DNA of 64,000 nucleotides from Blakeslea trispora (lineage: Eukaryota; Mucoromycota; Mucoromycetes; Mucorales; Choanephoraceae), in assembly GCA_025331445.1 (NCBI GenBank), contig JAIWNE010000030.1, positions 265,711-329,710 of the forward strand, in the 5' to 3' direction. A model generated the notes under the pieces. That model was not told where the DNA came from, made no database searches, and was given only the letters and a program-made list of their open reading frames with translations. Positions 37,229-48,913 of this stretch are shown here, piece by piece. Within the stretch, counting starts at the first letter, position 1; the number at the start of each line of letters is the position of its first letter. The position numbers and the translations under genes are program-made.

Positions 37229-38467
37229 TTACAACATGTTCAATTGTTCAGCAATAGCATTCTTGTCAAATCCGGCTTCCATGAGATTTTTTACTAATTC
37301 TGCTTTAGCTTTTACACGTTTGGTGAGTTCTTTTTCTATTAAGAGCTGGTCACGCTCCATTCGCTTCTCTCTCAAGAACTGAAGCATATCTTGTGATCGT
37401 TTCATACGCCCAGCTTCTTTTTCGCGTGTTATCTGAAGTAACGATTCTGCGATCATTTGGTCATGTCTATTGTTTTGCAGCTGAGGATCAGCCAAAAATG
37501 AATGTGGCAGGGGAAGATGGTGATGGTTTGAGGATGGTGGTGAGGGCATAGGTAGGTGATTGCTGTTGTTGCTCTTGGGCATGCTATTGTTGGTCAGTGG
37601 AGGAGGGAGAGGAATCGATGAAGGAGAAGGATGTGGTAAAGCTAATGGTTTGTTTAAAGGTGATGGCAATACTCGCGGTAAAAGGTTAACAGCCATAGGT
37701 GATGATGTTACATTGTTAGGCAGAGACTGTGTTGAATGTATTGTGCTAACTGAATCAGCTGTGCTATCGACAGAGCATCGTTGTATAGAAGGCTTTACTG
37801 TACTGTCGCTTAGTCTGCGTCGACGTTTAGGTGGAGATGCGATCATGTCTTCTTCGTCTTCGTCAAATGGATAGTCTTCTTGTTTGACATTAAACAATTC
37901 ATCCTCGCTTGTATGCATAATGCTGCTTATTGACATTGGCCAAGAAGATGTACGTGAGCTGCTAAATACTTCATTAAGAGTATCCCAGTAAGGAAAACGT
38001 TTTAAAAGTTCATCTATTGAAGTGGTCTGTTATTTTTCTGTTTCACTTGATCTGGCTGTTTTATTAAGAGAAAAAAAGAAAGAAAGGTTACCATGGATAC
38101 CAGCTTCACTAACGCCACTCTCAAGCAATTTTTTGCCTTCTACTTCTTTCCATTCACGGACAAGGCGATAGTTGCTTTGCAAGGTAGAAATCTTCGAGGC
38201 AACATCTTTTGCAAGACGGTGATAGATGCCAACTTCTCTCATTTCATCGATGATGCTCTCAAGTAAGGATTTCTTTGGTATTCTTTCACAATCGTCGCCT
38301 TTCCATTTTGTGTAATTTGCTTTCTTGGAAAGCCAGTTGACAAGAACTTCCATAGAAGACGGCCCTCCATTCACACCATCCTTAAGCCAGCTTTTATATG
38401 GCTTTTTTGCTTTCGTTGGAGGTGTTGGTGTAGTTCTGGTTGGAGTGTAAGGTGTCATCATAATCAT
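37229..38467 (-). CDS. Probable DNA-binding protein, MADF/Myb-like N-terminus, unknown role
   Basis: Two exons in transcript order: 38467-38114 and 38026-37229, about 383 aa. Seen: N-terminal globular region (about 20-115) with KPYKSWLKDGVNGGPSSMEVL, WLSKKANYTKWKGDD and ISTLQSNYRLVREWKEVEGKK, tryptophan-spaced helices as in Myb/trihelix or MADF domains; then IDELLKRFPYWDTLNEVF, a disordered S/P/H-rich middle with a basic PPKRRRRLSD nuclear-signal-like motif, and a C-terminal coiled coil ending EAGFDKNAIAEQLNML. The intron donor is uncertain. The gttagt site at 38113 keeps frame; the later gtaacc site does not, and unspliced reading stops at 38030. The domain call is structural intuition, not a match to a named family. 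Confidence 0.6.
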
Positions 38468-41400
38468 ACTATATAAAGGAGAAAACAAAAAAGAAAGAAA
38501 GAAAAAAAAGAAAAAAGAGGAGGGAGAAAGTGAAGGAAAAAAAGAAGGAAAAGAAAAAAAAAAAAGTTTAAAAAAAATCAATAAATAAGAGGAACAAGCC
38601 AAAAAGAGAACCTACACCAATCAACCGTCGATCTTTTTCAGGTTGATTTCTGTTTGAAAATTATTTCTAAATGATCTTTATTTGTCAATTCAAATGATCG
38701 GCCTTTCTACTATGCCTCTGATTGGTTCTCATAATTACTGAAGTAGGCCCTCTCTCTATTTTTAACATTCGCTTTTTTAGGATTCCTTCCTGATTGTAAC
38801 CATCGATACATGCTTAGAAATATCACCTAAAAGTAAGCTGTTGTAGCTCATGCCTTTTCTATCTTTTTCTCTTTGTTTTCTTGCTTTCTTCCTATTGTTT
38901 CCTCGTTCTTTCTAGCTTATGTTTGTGCAACTTTTCTTTTACCTCCTTTTTTTTTCCCGTGAAAGCGGAGTAAATCGAATAAAAAGTTTTTTTTTTTCTA
39001 CCGTCGATCTTTTTTCATCAAATTCTAGCCGTCACTTGGACTATTTTTAAAAGACTCAAAAATGACTGATGGTCTCTTTTATTGTTATCCGAGGAATTTT
39101 CTCTTGACCTTGTTTCGATCTACAAAACACCTTCTTGTGTTTAAAAGAAAACATTGTATAGTTAAAAGAGTTTAAAAAAAATTATGTATACTGCCTATAG
39201 ATTGACGTTTATTTCTCGTCATCAATTAAGGTTATTGTGTTTATAAACAGCTAGTCTACATCATTGTGAATAGAAAGAGAATACATAGGTTTTAATATGA
39301 TCAATGGCAGTAATGACAGCACCTTTTTTTTTCTTTTCTTTCTTGAATTTCATTCTTCTGCTAACCAGATTGGGATATCCGGCTCATAATAACTTGCAAT
39401 CAATAGTCCCCTAAAGAAAACAACTCAGTCTTATGACCATAACAATATTAGATCACTGTATGTATCTCATAGCAACAATATGCCCACACATTACCACTCT
39501 TACATAACTTACATTGTGAAGATCAGAGCTTATCATACACGGGCTGGTTGTCATACAGTTTCTAAAGATAAGTTTTGGCTTTGAAAAGATTAAATTGTTG
39601 CTATCTTGCTCTGACAATAAAGGCCTAGAAGGTGATGGTTTAACAAATGTCTGCCAATTATAGTGGTAGCACTTTTGCTGTAGCGAAACATATCAAAGAC
39701 AATCGAATAAAAGTTTCATAAAAAACTGACTCGTCGATCTCAACTGATAAATATCGTTAACGTAAGCTTCCCTTCATGGCAGCATCCTGTTAAAAGCAAT
39801 AGAGGAATACAAGCTTATGAAGAAGAAATAGAGTTGGGCAACTTTCTAACTGGCTCTTCTGACTTGAGCGGATAATTGGATTTCACCAAATAGTCCAACA
39901 AAATACAACCGCTCTCATTATGCCTTAATTTAGCCAACATCTTTCTCTTTGAGTAACCTGACGCTCTCACCCAATTTAAAATGTATTGCAGATGTGGTTA
40001 AACTCTGTATCACGACTTACTTTAGGTTGACAACACAAGTTTGCCAGATTGAGTACCAAGCCTTGCTTGCTTGTATGTTCCGAGTTTATTAAAAATGTAT
40101 TTTTTTTAATAGACTAGCTGCTTTATAAAAGTTGATGAAAGATAATTAAAACAACCAAGTACCTAGAATATTCTATTAAAACACAGTTTTTGAGTCAAGT
40201 ATAAACAAATAGCCCAAATAGAACGCTGCATCTTGTTTCGTGTTATCTTTTCAAAAAGAAGGCCTCAGTATTTCTTAAATAACAGGAGTCTATCTTATCT
40301 ATCGTGTTCATACAAGCTTCTATCAAAAAGTGCAATTTTTGTTCATCTGAAAGAAAACTCAATTGTTAGCAAGAGAAACGATTCGCTCAGAATAACTGAT
40401 CATTTCCATTATTAGTATCTGCCTTTGAAATGCAAATCCAGCTTACACTATAGGTGCCAAAAATACCACAAGCTATACAGTTCAGCAGAATCAATCCATT
40501 GCATTTCTTTCCACATGGTGGAATACCGAACTATTTGATGTAGTTGTAAGCGGCTTTGAGTTTGCTGATGAAGATTCTAGAATCAATAAGAAAGAGCTGT
40601 AGGCCTCGGTGCTATATTTCGTTTGACACCAATGCTTTTGCTCTTTAGACAATTAGAACGCAGAGTAAACTAGTCATTTTACGTACATGTCATATAAACA
40701 AAGACGCCTTAACATTCGTCCGCTATACTACAGTAGATGTTGTTAGCATACTCGGATAATGAGTAACTAATTGTGAAAGACAAAAAAAAAGGTTCGCGGA
40801 GGATTTCCTTTTCTTTACATATTGAACAATCAAATCTGTTTGATTTAAATGATAGCTAATCCAAACTAGTTTAATTGTTAGTAGTAGAAAATTACAGCGG
40901 AGAAACACATCCTCTCTTTTCTTAAGCCAAAAAGCAGAGAGTTTGTGGTGTGAAAATCGAATGTTTAAATTTGAGAAAGTCTATCAAACGCACTTGTTTT
41001 TAACATTGTCAAACCATCTTGAGTTATTTATTAAGACATTTGTCCCTATATCAGATTGAGTGCTTGAACACATTTTCTTGACTTTTTATAGCAATGTACC
41101 CTTGTCTTTTAGCGACTCCAATCTAACATTTCACTTAATCTTTGATCAGCAGGCTTCCATTGGGTTTATAAAGACGAGCAAGAGGGAAGAAATGGGATGC
41201 TCAAGTCTTGCTCACTTATAGAATCTTTTATGGTTTCTTGATTATGTAAAACATTTTCTTACCAACTGAATATTGGATCCTGGATCATCAAAAAAGATGC
41301 TTGTCTCCAGGACTCCCTTCTATTTGACATACTATCAGCGGTTTCATTTGTTGTTCCCAGATTAAAATTGAAGCTTTCTTGTTGAGCTTTCCAGAGTGTT

Positions 41401-42087
41401 GCTTATATTGTTTATCTTTATTGACAATAATTGTTGAGCTCTGAATTGTAGAAGGCTCTCGAATCGCATCATGATACTTCTCGCTATCCAAAGTTTGGCT
41501 TTCATCAAAAAGCTATTTTATTAAATCCAATCGGTTTTTTAATTGTTTATAGCTGAGTATCTGCTTTAGAAAATTAATCTTCAAGTATTCTAAAACGGTT
41601 ATATTTATTCTATGATGCGTTATATATCAATCGCAAAGGTAAATTCATCTAAACGCTTGTCGTTTGATTCACACACAAAAAACAGCTTACACTCAATTGT
41701 TCTGGCTTCTTCTGGGAATTTGCCTACTGCAAGTTCTATCCTTCTCTATTGGCTTTTTGTTGTTGTGTTTTTCTTTACCAAAATAAACGCACATAACAGC
41801 ACGAAATAAACATATGATTGCTTTACAGATCTTGAACCGACTTATCAATTATTTCTATTTTTGGAAGATCGAATCAATCAATCAACTGGCCTTTAGCCTA
41901 ATGTCTCTTTTTTTTCATAGTGTCGTAAAGGTGTTTAATATCTATCTTTGATGTATCAGTCGTTACGCGCATTGCCTCTGATTTGTTTTCGTGCAATCAT
42001 GCTGTCTACTTTGAAATGTTTATAACTCGTCTTTTGTCAAATCCTTCTTTGTTTTCTTTCTTTTATAAATACATTTACTAAGCATGT
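38468..42087. other. Gene desert
   Basis: About 3.6 kb between two gene-bearing segments. The first 150 bases are the purine/pyrimidine-rich leader of the minus-strand gene. Beyond that I find only short chance frames, homopolymer runs and no recognisable repeat, RNA gene or transposon domain on either strand. Confidence 0.5.
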
Positions 42088-43137
42088 ATGTCACATCTAA
42101 GTATGAGAGCAAATCTAATTACATCTCTTAGCAAAATCTTTATGAATCGATTAAGAAAGGGAAGAAAGAGGACCACATTTGAATGTATTGTATGTATGGG
42201 TACTTTTGCAACAAGTCTCTCTTACAATACAAGTCAATGCAATCACTTTACCTGTCTTGATTGCCTAAGGAGATATCTTGAACTTCAAAGTGAACAGTAT
42301 ACTGCGCTTGAAAAAATTGACTGTCCAAGTTCAGGCTGCTCTGCCTTTTTTGATACAGGCACTATACTCAAAACTGTGTTTAACGAAACGGAGATCAATA
42401 ATTGGTGGAATCAAGCTCTTATGAAGTCATACATTGAAAACAAGGCAAGTGCCATGGGTCTGTTAGAAAAAAAAAAGAGGCAAGAAACTCATAGTTTATC
42501 TTCTTCACAGATAAATTGTCCTTTTCCAGATTGTAAAGCTGTTTTTGATACCAGTACCAAATCGATTAGACAATGCACTTTCAGTGAATGCTACGAGTGC
42601 CGTCGGGGATTCTGCATCGCATGTCAAAACCACTGGCATCCTGGTACATTTTTAGTTTAGTGTTACACAAAAGTTATTCATCAGTTGAAATATAGGTGAA
42701 GTCAGAATTGTAGATGATCAAGAGGCAGTCAACAAAACGCTTAAACATGCTGAAAATACAAATTGGACAAGATGCCCAAGGTGTGAGAACATAGTTGAGA
42801 AATCAGTAAGTCTTCATGTCTGCACTACTTGAATGCTCATATTGATTCATGTTGTTTTTGTTTATTTATCGCCTCTCTCTGTTACAGAAAGGGTGTACCA
42901 CAATGTATTGTAAATGTGGCACAACCTTGTGAGTATCAATTTTTTGTTGAGTTCAACTTGTATTAAAAAATAGCTTCTTTCTTTTCTTTTTTTAGCTGTT
43001 ATCGTTGCGGTGGACTCTCCAATGATCATACTTGCATTAACAGCTGCCAATATTACTCTAAAGAAAAGCTAGCTGAAGTTCGTCAGGATATGTTCAGCCA
43101 TACCTACAAAAAGCTTAAACTCAGAAAAGCAGCTTAA
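42088..43137 (+). CDS. RING-between-RING (RBR) ubiquitin ligase-like protein
   Basis: Four exons: 42088-42643, 42696-42805, 42888-42928 and 42996-43137, about 282 aa. RBR proteins take ubiquitin from an E2 onto a cysteine in RING2, then pass it to substrate. Seen: RING1 (about 32-85) starting CIVCMGTF with CNHFTCLDCLRRY; in-between-RING (about 145-190) with CPFPDCKAVFD and CYECRRGFCIACQNHWHPG; RING2 (about 215-255) starting CPRCENIVEKSKGC, with the candidate catalytic Cys in KGCTTMYCKCG, then FCYRCGG. All zinc ligands appear present. The protein is short and has no extra ubiquitin-binding domain that I can see. Introns fall in or next to IBR and RING2, and phases join exactly. Confidence 0.88.
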
Positions 43138-43286
43138 CATCTTTTGTCAACAAAAAAAATAATAATGAAAACACATTGAAACACCGATGCAAATTTTTTT
43201 TTAGAGTTAAAAAAGTTTTCTTCATTTGTTAAATGTTTGTCTTTCTTTTTTTTTTTTTTCTTTGTTGCTTTACCTTAAAAAAAATT

Positions 43287-44067
43287 ATGGCTGTCTCTAA
43301 TCATTCAACAACTACAAACAATGCTGTAGAAAGCGCAAAGGAAACAACAGGCAAGTTGCCTCCTCCTTCTGCCTTGTTTGAGTCCAATTACTTTTATAAT
43401 CAAAATAACGTTTCTAAACCTAATGCAAATGAAACTGCAGTCAATGCCAATTCAAGACAAGTCTACATTCTTCCTCCCCCTTCTTCTTTGCCTGGTTACC
43501 ATCTTCCCCCTCCTCCTACCACTTCTATGCCTCCTTCTGTAGCTCAAAGCAGTGCTTATTATTATCAACAACCACCGCCACAGCAATCACAACAACAGCA
43601 ACATGAATATCATCCTCAATATTTCTATCCTAGCCCCGTAGCAACACCTACAACCGGTACTAAAAGAAACAACCCCAACAACCATACTCCAAAAAAGAGA
43701 GCAAAAAAGAACAACACAACAACGGCAACGGTAGCTGCTCCTGCCAGCGACGATATTTCATTAGCCGCTGCTGCTTTAGCTTCCTTTGCTTCGTCACCTT
43801 CCTCTTCCTCAAACGAAGAAGAAGAACCTGAAACTAAGAAGGAAGCTCCTAGAAAGAAGAGACAATATAGAAAAACAAACAACAAAGAAGATAATCTATC
43901 TTCATTAAAACAACAAGAAAATCAAGTACTTGAGGTAAGCTAAAAAAAATTTTTTTTAGAGAGAGCAAAAAAAAAAATTAACCTTCTCCCCCCAATCAAA
44001 TTAGGCTGCTAGAATTCTGATGGATATTTCAAGATGTGTGGCTCGACAAGTCAGTGTAGCAAACTAA
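43287..44067 (+). CDS. Low-complexity Q/P/A-rich protein, unknown
   Basis: Two exons: 43287-43934 and 44005-44067, about 236 aa. Seen: proline-rich segment (ILPPPSSLPGYHLPPPPTT), glutamine/tyrosine stretch (YYYQQPPPQQSQQQQ), basic nuclear-signal-like KKRAKK (about residue 135), alanine/serine stretch, and an acidic-then-basic region (EEEEPETKKEAPRKKRQYRK). The second exon ends AARILMDISRCVARQVSVAN. No folded domain recognised. Composition suits a nuclear regulator, but that is inference. A T-rich leader precedes the ATG. The second exon rests on one good donor (gtaagc) and an acceptor 70 nt on. Confidence 0.6.
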
Positions 44068-44326
44068 AAGACAAGACGGACAAACCCAGAAATAAATAAG
44101 AAACAGGCATAAACAACAAAGAATCATAACAATCATTGTAAATAACACTAATAAAAAACATCTTACTCTTTGTACAACAGCGGATAATTTATTTATGAAA
44201 TTGTTGACATGCTGCTATAAATTGATTTGTATCTAATGTGATGTCTCCGATAAAGCAGAACCCTATTTTCAAGCTTTGATTACACATTCACTTTTTCTCT
44301 CTTCCCTTTCTTTGTCATCCTCTATT

Positions 44327-46352
44327 ATGAGAATTTATTCTGCCTCATGGCTGTTGTTAGCTGTGATCTCGGCTTCCCTGTCAGAAGCTGCAGATTCATC
44401 GTCTGACAGCCCTTTGATGCAACAACCTTTACCACCTTTGAAGGGCCCTTATGTTGCTCCCAAAACAGCCAAATACAACTATGCAGAAGTTCTACATAAG
44501 AGTTATCTATTTTACCACGCTCAAAAGTCAGGCGAGTTGCCATACCAACGTCTTGCTTGGAGATCCAATTCGTGTAAAGTGTGTGTAGGCGAATTTGGCG
44601 AGGATCTGTCAAAGGGCTGGTATGAAGCTGCAAACACAATGAAATGGGGCTTGCCAATGGGATGGACGCTAACACAATTAGCCTTCAACATCATGGTATT
44701 TGAAGATGCAATGAATTCGGTTGACGAGTTAGCAGAAGGACTCGAACTTGTCAAGTGGGGAGCAGGTACAATCATAAAGAAAAAAAAAGGACTCTTTTTA
44801 TTTGATACTAAACATAAACTTAACAGACTACATTGCTAGTGCCCATTATAATGATACTCACATTGTCGGTCAGTTGGGAACATCTGCTATTGGTCCAGTC
44901 TCGAAGATGGCTGGGTTGGATGTCGACTTTAACTACTTTGGACCACCAGAAGAGTTTGAGCAATGGGTTCCAACCGGCCTGCCGCATAAAGCTTATTATA
45001 TCACACCTGATAATCCATCTTCTGAAATTGCTGGTGAATATAGTGCTGCCTTAGCTGCTAGTTCTATTGTCTGGAGAAAATACAACCATACCTATGCTGA
45101 CATGCTTCTTGAAAAATCGAGAAGTCTCTTCAAGTTTGCTACGGAACATCCTGGTAGTTATGTTACTTCTCGCGATAATGCATTCCAATGGGCTACATTC
45201 TGGTATCCTTCAACACATTATGAAGATGAATTGGCTTGGAGTGCAGCTTGGCTATATGCAGCTACCAAAGACAACTATTATCTAGAGAAAATCGATAAAC
45301 TCTATGCAAATGCCTCAGATTCATGGAGTGAGTACTCATGGGACGAAAAAGGCGGTGGCTTGCATGTTTTGCTTTACACAATTACTAAGGATCCCAAATA
45401 CTACAAGAATGCCATGACTTACTTTAATCAGTTCTTGCCCAACCCTAAACAGATTGTTAAGTTTACGCCCCGTGGCCTTGCCTATATTGAGCATTGGGGC
45501 TCAGTAGGCTATTCCGGCAATGTTGCTTTCTTAATGTTAGCATTCGCTAAAGCAATTGGTTATGATACCAAAGAAGGAAAGTCAATGACAACTTTTGCTA
45601 CCCAGCAAGTCAATTATGCTCTTGGCGACTATGGCTACAGTTGGGTTGTTGGATTTGGCGATAACTATCCTCAAAGACCTTACCATAAAGCTTCCTATAA
45701 TTCATATATTGACTACCCTATGCGAGGTGAATTTCAAGATAAGGTTCGGGTAGATTTTACAGATTCCAAGACGCCTCAACGTTTCATTCTATATGGTGCA
45801 GTTGAAGGTGGTCCTAACAATGACGACACATGGTATGATGACCGCTCAGACTATGAATACTCTGAAGTAACTCAGGACTACAACGCAGCTTGGACTGGGG
45901 CTATTGCTGGTCTCATTGATTTCTATGGTGCTGATAAGTTTGAGCCGTTTACAGATTGTGGACTTGACCTAGGTTGGTCTCACAAAAACGCTTCCACCCC
46001 ACCTGCTTGGCCAGAAGATGACTGTTACCATACTTGTAATAAGAATTGTCCCCGTGGCAAAATGGAGTCCTCTTATTCTTGGAAGCTCCTTACAGTCAAT
46101 AACGATGTTCTCCCTGACTATCTGGACGTACTTTATCCTGGCCAAGGAATAGCAAAGGCAGCAGCTCTTGGTAGCAAGAGTGTCAAGAACTTAAAAGTCG
46201 AGGCTTTTGACAGCAAAAAAGAGGCAAGCGAAGACCTTACCGAAGGCTCAGATATAATCAGACAACAGTCTGTGTCAAATGGTGTTAGAGTTCAGATTGA
46301 CTTTTGGAGCTTTGTTGCTCTTTCAATTTTTGTTTGCTCCATATTTTTTTGA
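44327..46352 (+). CDS. Secreted GPI-type GH9 (endoglucanase-like) protein with altered DAGD motif
   Basis: Glycoside hydrolase family 9 members are cellulases that cleave beta-1,4-glucans by inversion. Two exons: 44327-44765 and 44827-46352, about 654 aa. Seen: signal peptide (MRIYSASWLLLAVISASLSEA); GH9 core from about 48 (YAEVLHKSYLFYHAQKSGEL) to about 515; VVGFGDNYPQRPYHKAS, which carries the substrate-site His; and the proton-donor region SEVTQDYNAAW (Glu about 493). A Cys-rich segment (CYHTCNKNCPRG) follows, and a hydrophobic C-terminus (FWSFVALSIFVCSIFF) typical of a GPI signal. Odd: the usual WYDAGD catalytic-base motif reads WYEAAN at about 98-103, replacing both Asp residues. It might be a cell-wall glucan enzyme with a different base, or inactive. 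The first in-frame ATG after the T/C-rich leader gives the signal peptide. It faces the next gene with 64 bp between stops. Confidence 0.9.
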
Positions 46353-46416
46353 GTTATTTATTTATATAGTTTCCCCAAAAAAGAAAAACAAAACAAACTA
46401 ATTATATAAAATATTT

Positions 46417-48645
46417 TTAATGTCTTTTTCCCTTTTTCTTTCGATGACTCTTGGTTATGATTATATGATCTGCCCAATCCATTGGCCCGTTCATGCTTAG
46501 TTCCTCTTCTCTTGAAGTAACCTGCTTTGTTCCCCATACTGTGCGTGGCCCTTCATCTGTATAAGACGAATGAGGAAAAGAATCTTCATCCAAACTTGAA
46601 GCTGCAGCTGATTCAGACAATGCTTGTGATAGTTGCTCCTCGCTTTCTTGAGCTGTATAAGCAGGCTGATACATAGAGAAGAAAGGGTCGTTTTGAAACA
46701 TTTGACGCTCTAACTCTTGTTCCTTCGCCGCTTGCAATTTATGTTTTGATTCTGCTTGCTTTTTGCTTTGATCTTCTCTTCTTTCTTTGTCCCTTCTTCT
46801 TTTTGCTCGAGCTGTCAGTTCATCTATATAAGTGGTTAGCTTTTATCATGATGACAGATTTCATGTGTGTAAAGCTTACGATCAAAAACCTGAATGGTCT
46901 CAGGAGATACAATATCCTTCACATTAATTTCTAAAAAAGTGACATCGCAAGCAAGAGGCAGGTGCCCTAGATACTTGCACTTCTTTCTAAGGTCTTCTGT
47001 TAACGTTGATTCTTGAACATTTGTCACTTGCACTTGCAAGGAAAGTGGAAACTGGCTGTATTCTCCAAACTCATGCTTCAAAATTCGAATGTCCAAAGGA
47101 TGAAGATAGACATGCTGTCCATCAACAGCTTGATAAAAGTAATAATCGGATGTAGATGCACAATCATTAGGATGACGATTGGGTCTCTCTGTCATAGATG
47201 AATTGCTGGCTTGTTGACTCTGGTGCTGTTGATAAGCCTCTGGAGCATCTTGCTCTTGTTTCGGCTCAATGTTGGATGAGCTTTTGCCATGTTTCCTCGA
47301 ATACTTAGCAACGGCTTCAAACATCATGCTCGAAGTATGCATTGCTAACTCCAATTCTTTTGTATTTTGTTGGCGAAGAGACTTTGTTTTTGTTCGAATA
47401 AGACTCATGCACCTTTCCATAAAGGGCAGCTCTTCAGAAGATCCCCATCCGTGTGCATCTGATACTGCATCATTCAGTTCTGTAATATCCCTATCGTATT
47501 CTTTCATAAGATAGTCAGGACTGGCTAGCATAAACCGAGCAAAAGTCATAGCATGAGGTGTGAAATGCCAAGGAATTAAAGGCGCTTCTGGCTTCATATA
47601 GTTCGATACAACATTAGGAGGTAGCGGCCAAGTGTCCGACAATGGGAAAGCAAGCGTAGAGAAATGAGAACGCTGAATCAGTGACATATTTATACAGTCG
47701 CCTTCAGTGACACCACGGCCAAGAGGTGGTCTACTGGAGACTAAATCTGAATCGTACCCAGATACAGCAAAAGGCTTCATGATACACACTGGCTTCAAAT
47801 CTGCTTCATAGATAGAATCCCAACAAATAGGGCATTTGCGCCATAGACGCTTCGGATTTTCTCGAAGTTCAAGATAATGTAAAATACAAGGATAACAATA
47901 GATATGTCCACATTTTGTAACACGAGCTGCGGTTGGTGGAGATAGACAAATTGGACATGCTTGTGCTTCTGTAGAGGAAATCAGCTAAACGTTCAATGAG
48001 TATACAACACTTGCATACACTAAGTAAATAATTTCATCAAACAAATCATGTACCACTTGTTCAATTGTATCCCAATCAAAATTTATGTCTGGATCAGCTA
48101 ATTGGAAATCATAATTGCCTGTTGGATTCAACATGAATCGAAAGCTATTGAGAAATGATGTTAAAATATGTATAATGGTATGCTCAAAATGTCTCAAACA
48201 ATCATTTACTTTGCATTAATAAATCGCTCTTTGTTAAAAGGCTGATATGATGTTACGACTTTCGCTTTGCGCTGCGGTGAAGGAGCTTCCTGTCTTTCTG
48301 GAAAGGAAAAGCTCAACAAATGATTTAAAGAAACGCGTCCTTTTTTATCTATAGAACCCCCAGTCCTTTGAGCTACATCTAATAAGTTCATATCTTGAAA
48401 GTCATCTGCTACATCGCTATTTTGCTGACTATTGTTTCGAGGCAAGCGTTTTCTATCTATTCAGATGCAAATTTGATTGTGTCTGTTAATAAATTTTGTT
48501 TTATCGATGTGCTTGTCTTGACATTACTTTGTCTCTTCTTGTTATTGTTGTGCTTATTTTTCTGCTGCTGATGTTGTTGGTGAGAAGCTTCATTATCATT
48601 GCTAGGGCTGTTTGTTGGAACAAAACTAGGTGCATTTGCATTCAT
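46417..48645 (-). CDS. RING finger protein, RNF10/Mag2-like
   Basis: RNF10 in humans and Mag2 in yeast are RING E3 ligases acting on ribosomal proteins in translation quality control. Five exons in transcript order: 48645-48528, 48456-48210, 48144-48054, 47984-46880 and 46823-46417, about 655 aa. Seen: N/Q/H-rich N-terminus; RKRLPRNN and VSLNHLLSFSF; YQPFNKERFINA|NFRFML; the RING finger with ACPICLSPPTAARVTKCGH, IYCYPCILHYLEL and KCPICWDSIYEADLKPV; a long helical region; and a C-terminal coiled coil with a lysine-rich tail. Exon phases agree at all joins. An earlier ATG at 48699 is possible and would add 18 residues; I chose 48645 because the upstream stretch resembles an intron end (tttaattcag). 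Confidence 0.88.
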
Positions 48646-48913
48646 GTTTAAATATGTTGAAGAAGAGGTATATGCTGAATTAAACACACATGCAAACAAA
48701 GTCTATTAAAGAAAACAAGTTGGAGAAAAGAAAAGTGAGATAAAGGAAAATCTCGAAAATTTTTCTCGGTCATAAAGCATAAATAATCCAAGCTGCGAAA
48801 CCATGACGCACAATATGCTGGTTAATTATTCTACCGCTGGAAGCAAACAATTAAATTTCAATATTCTTGGTATTTCTTTTGCTTTCTTTTATTTTCTCTC
48901 TCTATTGTTTGGA

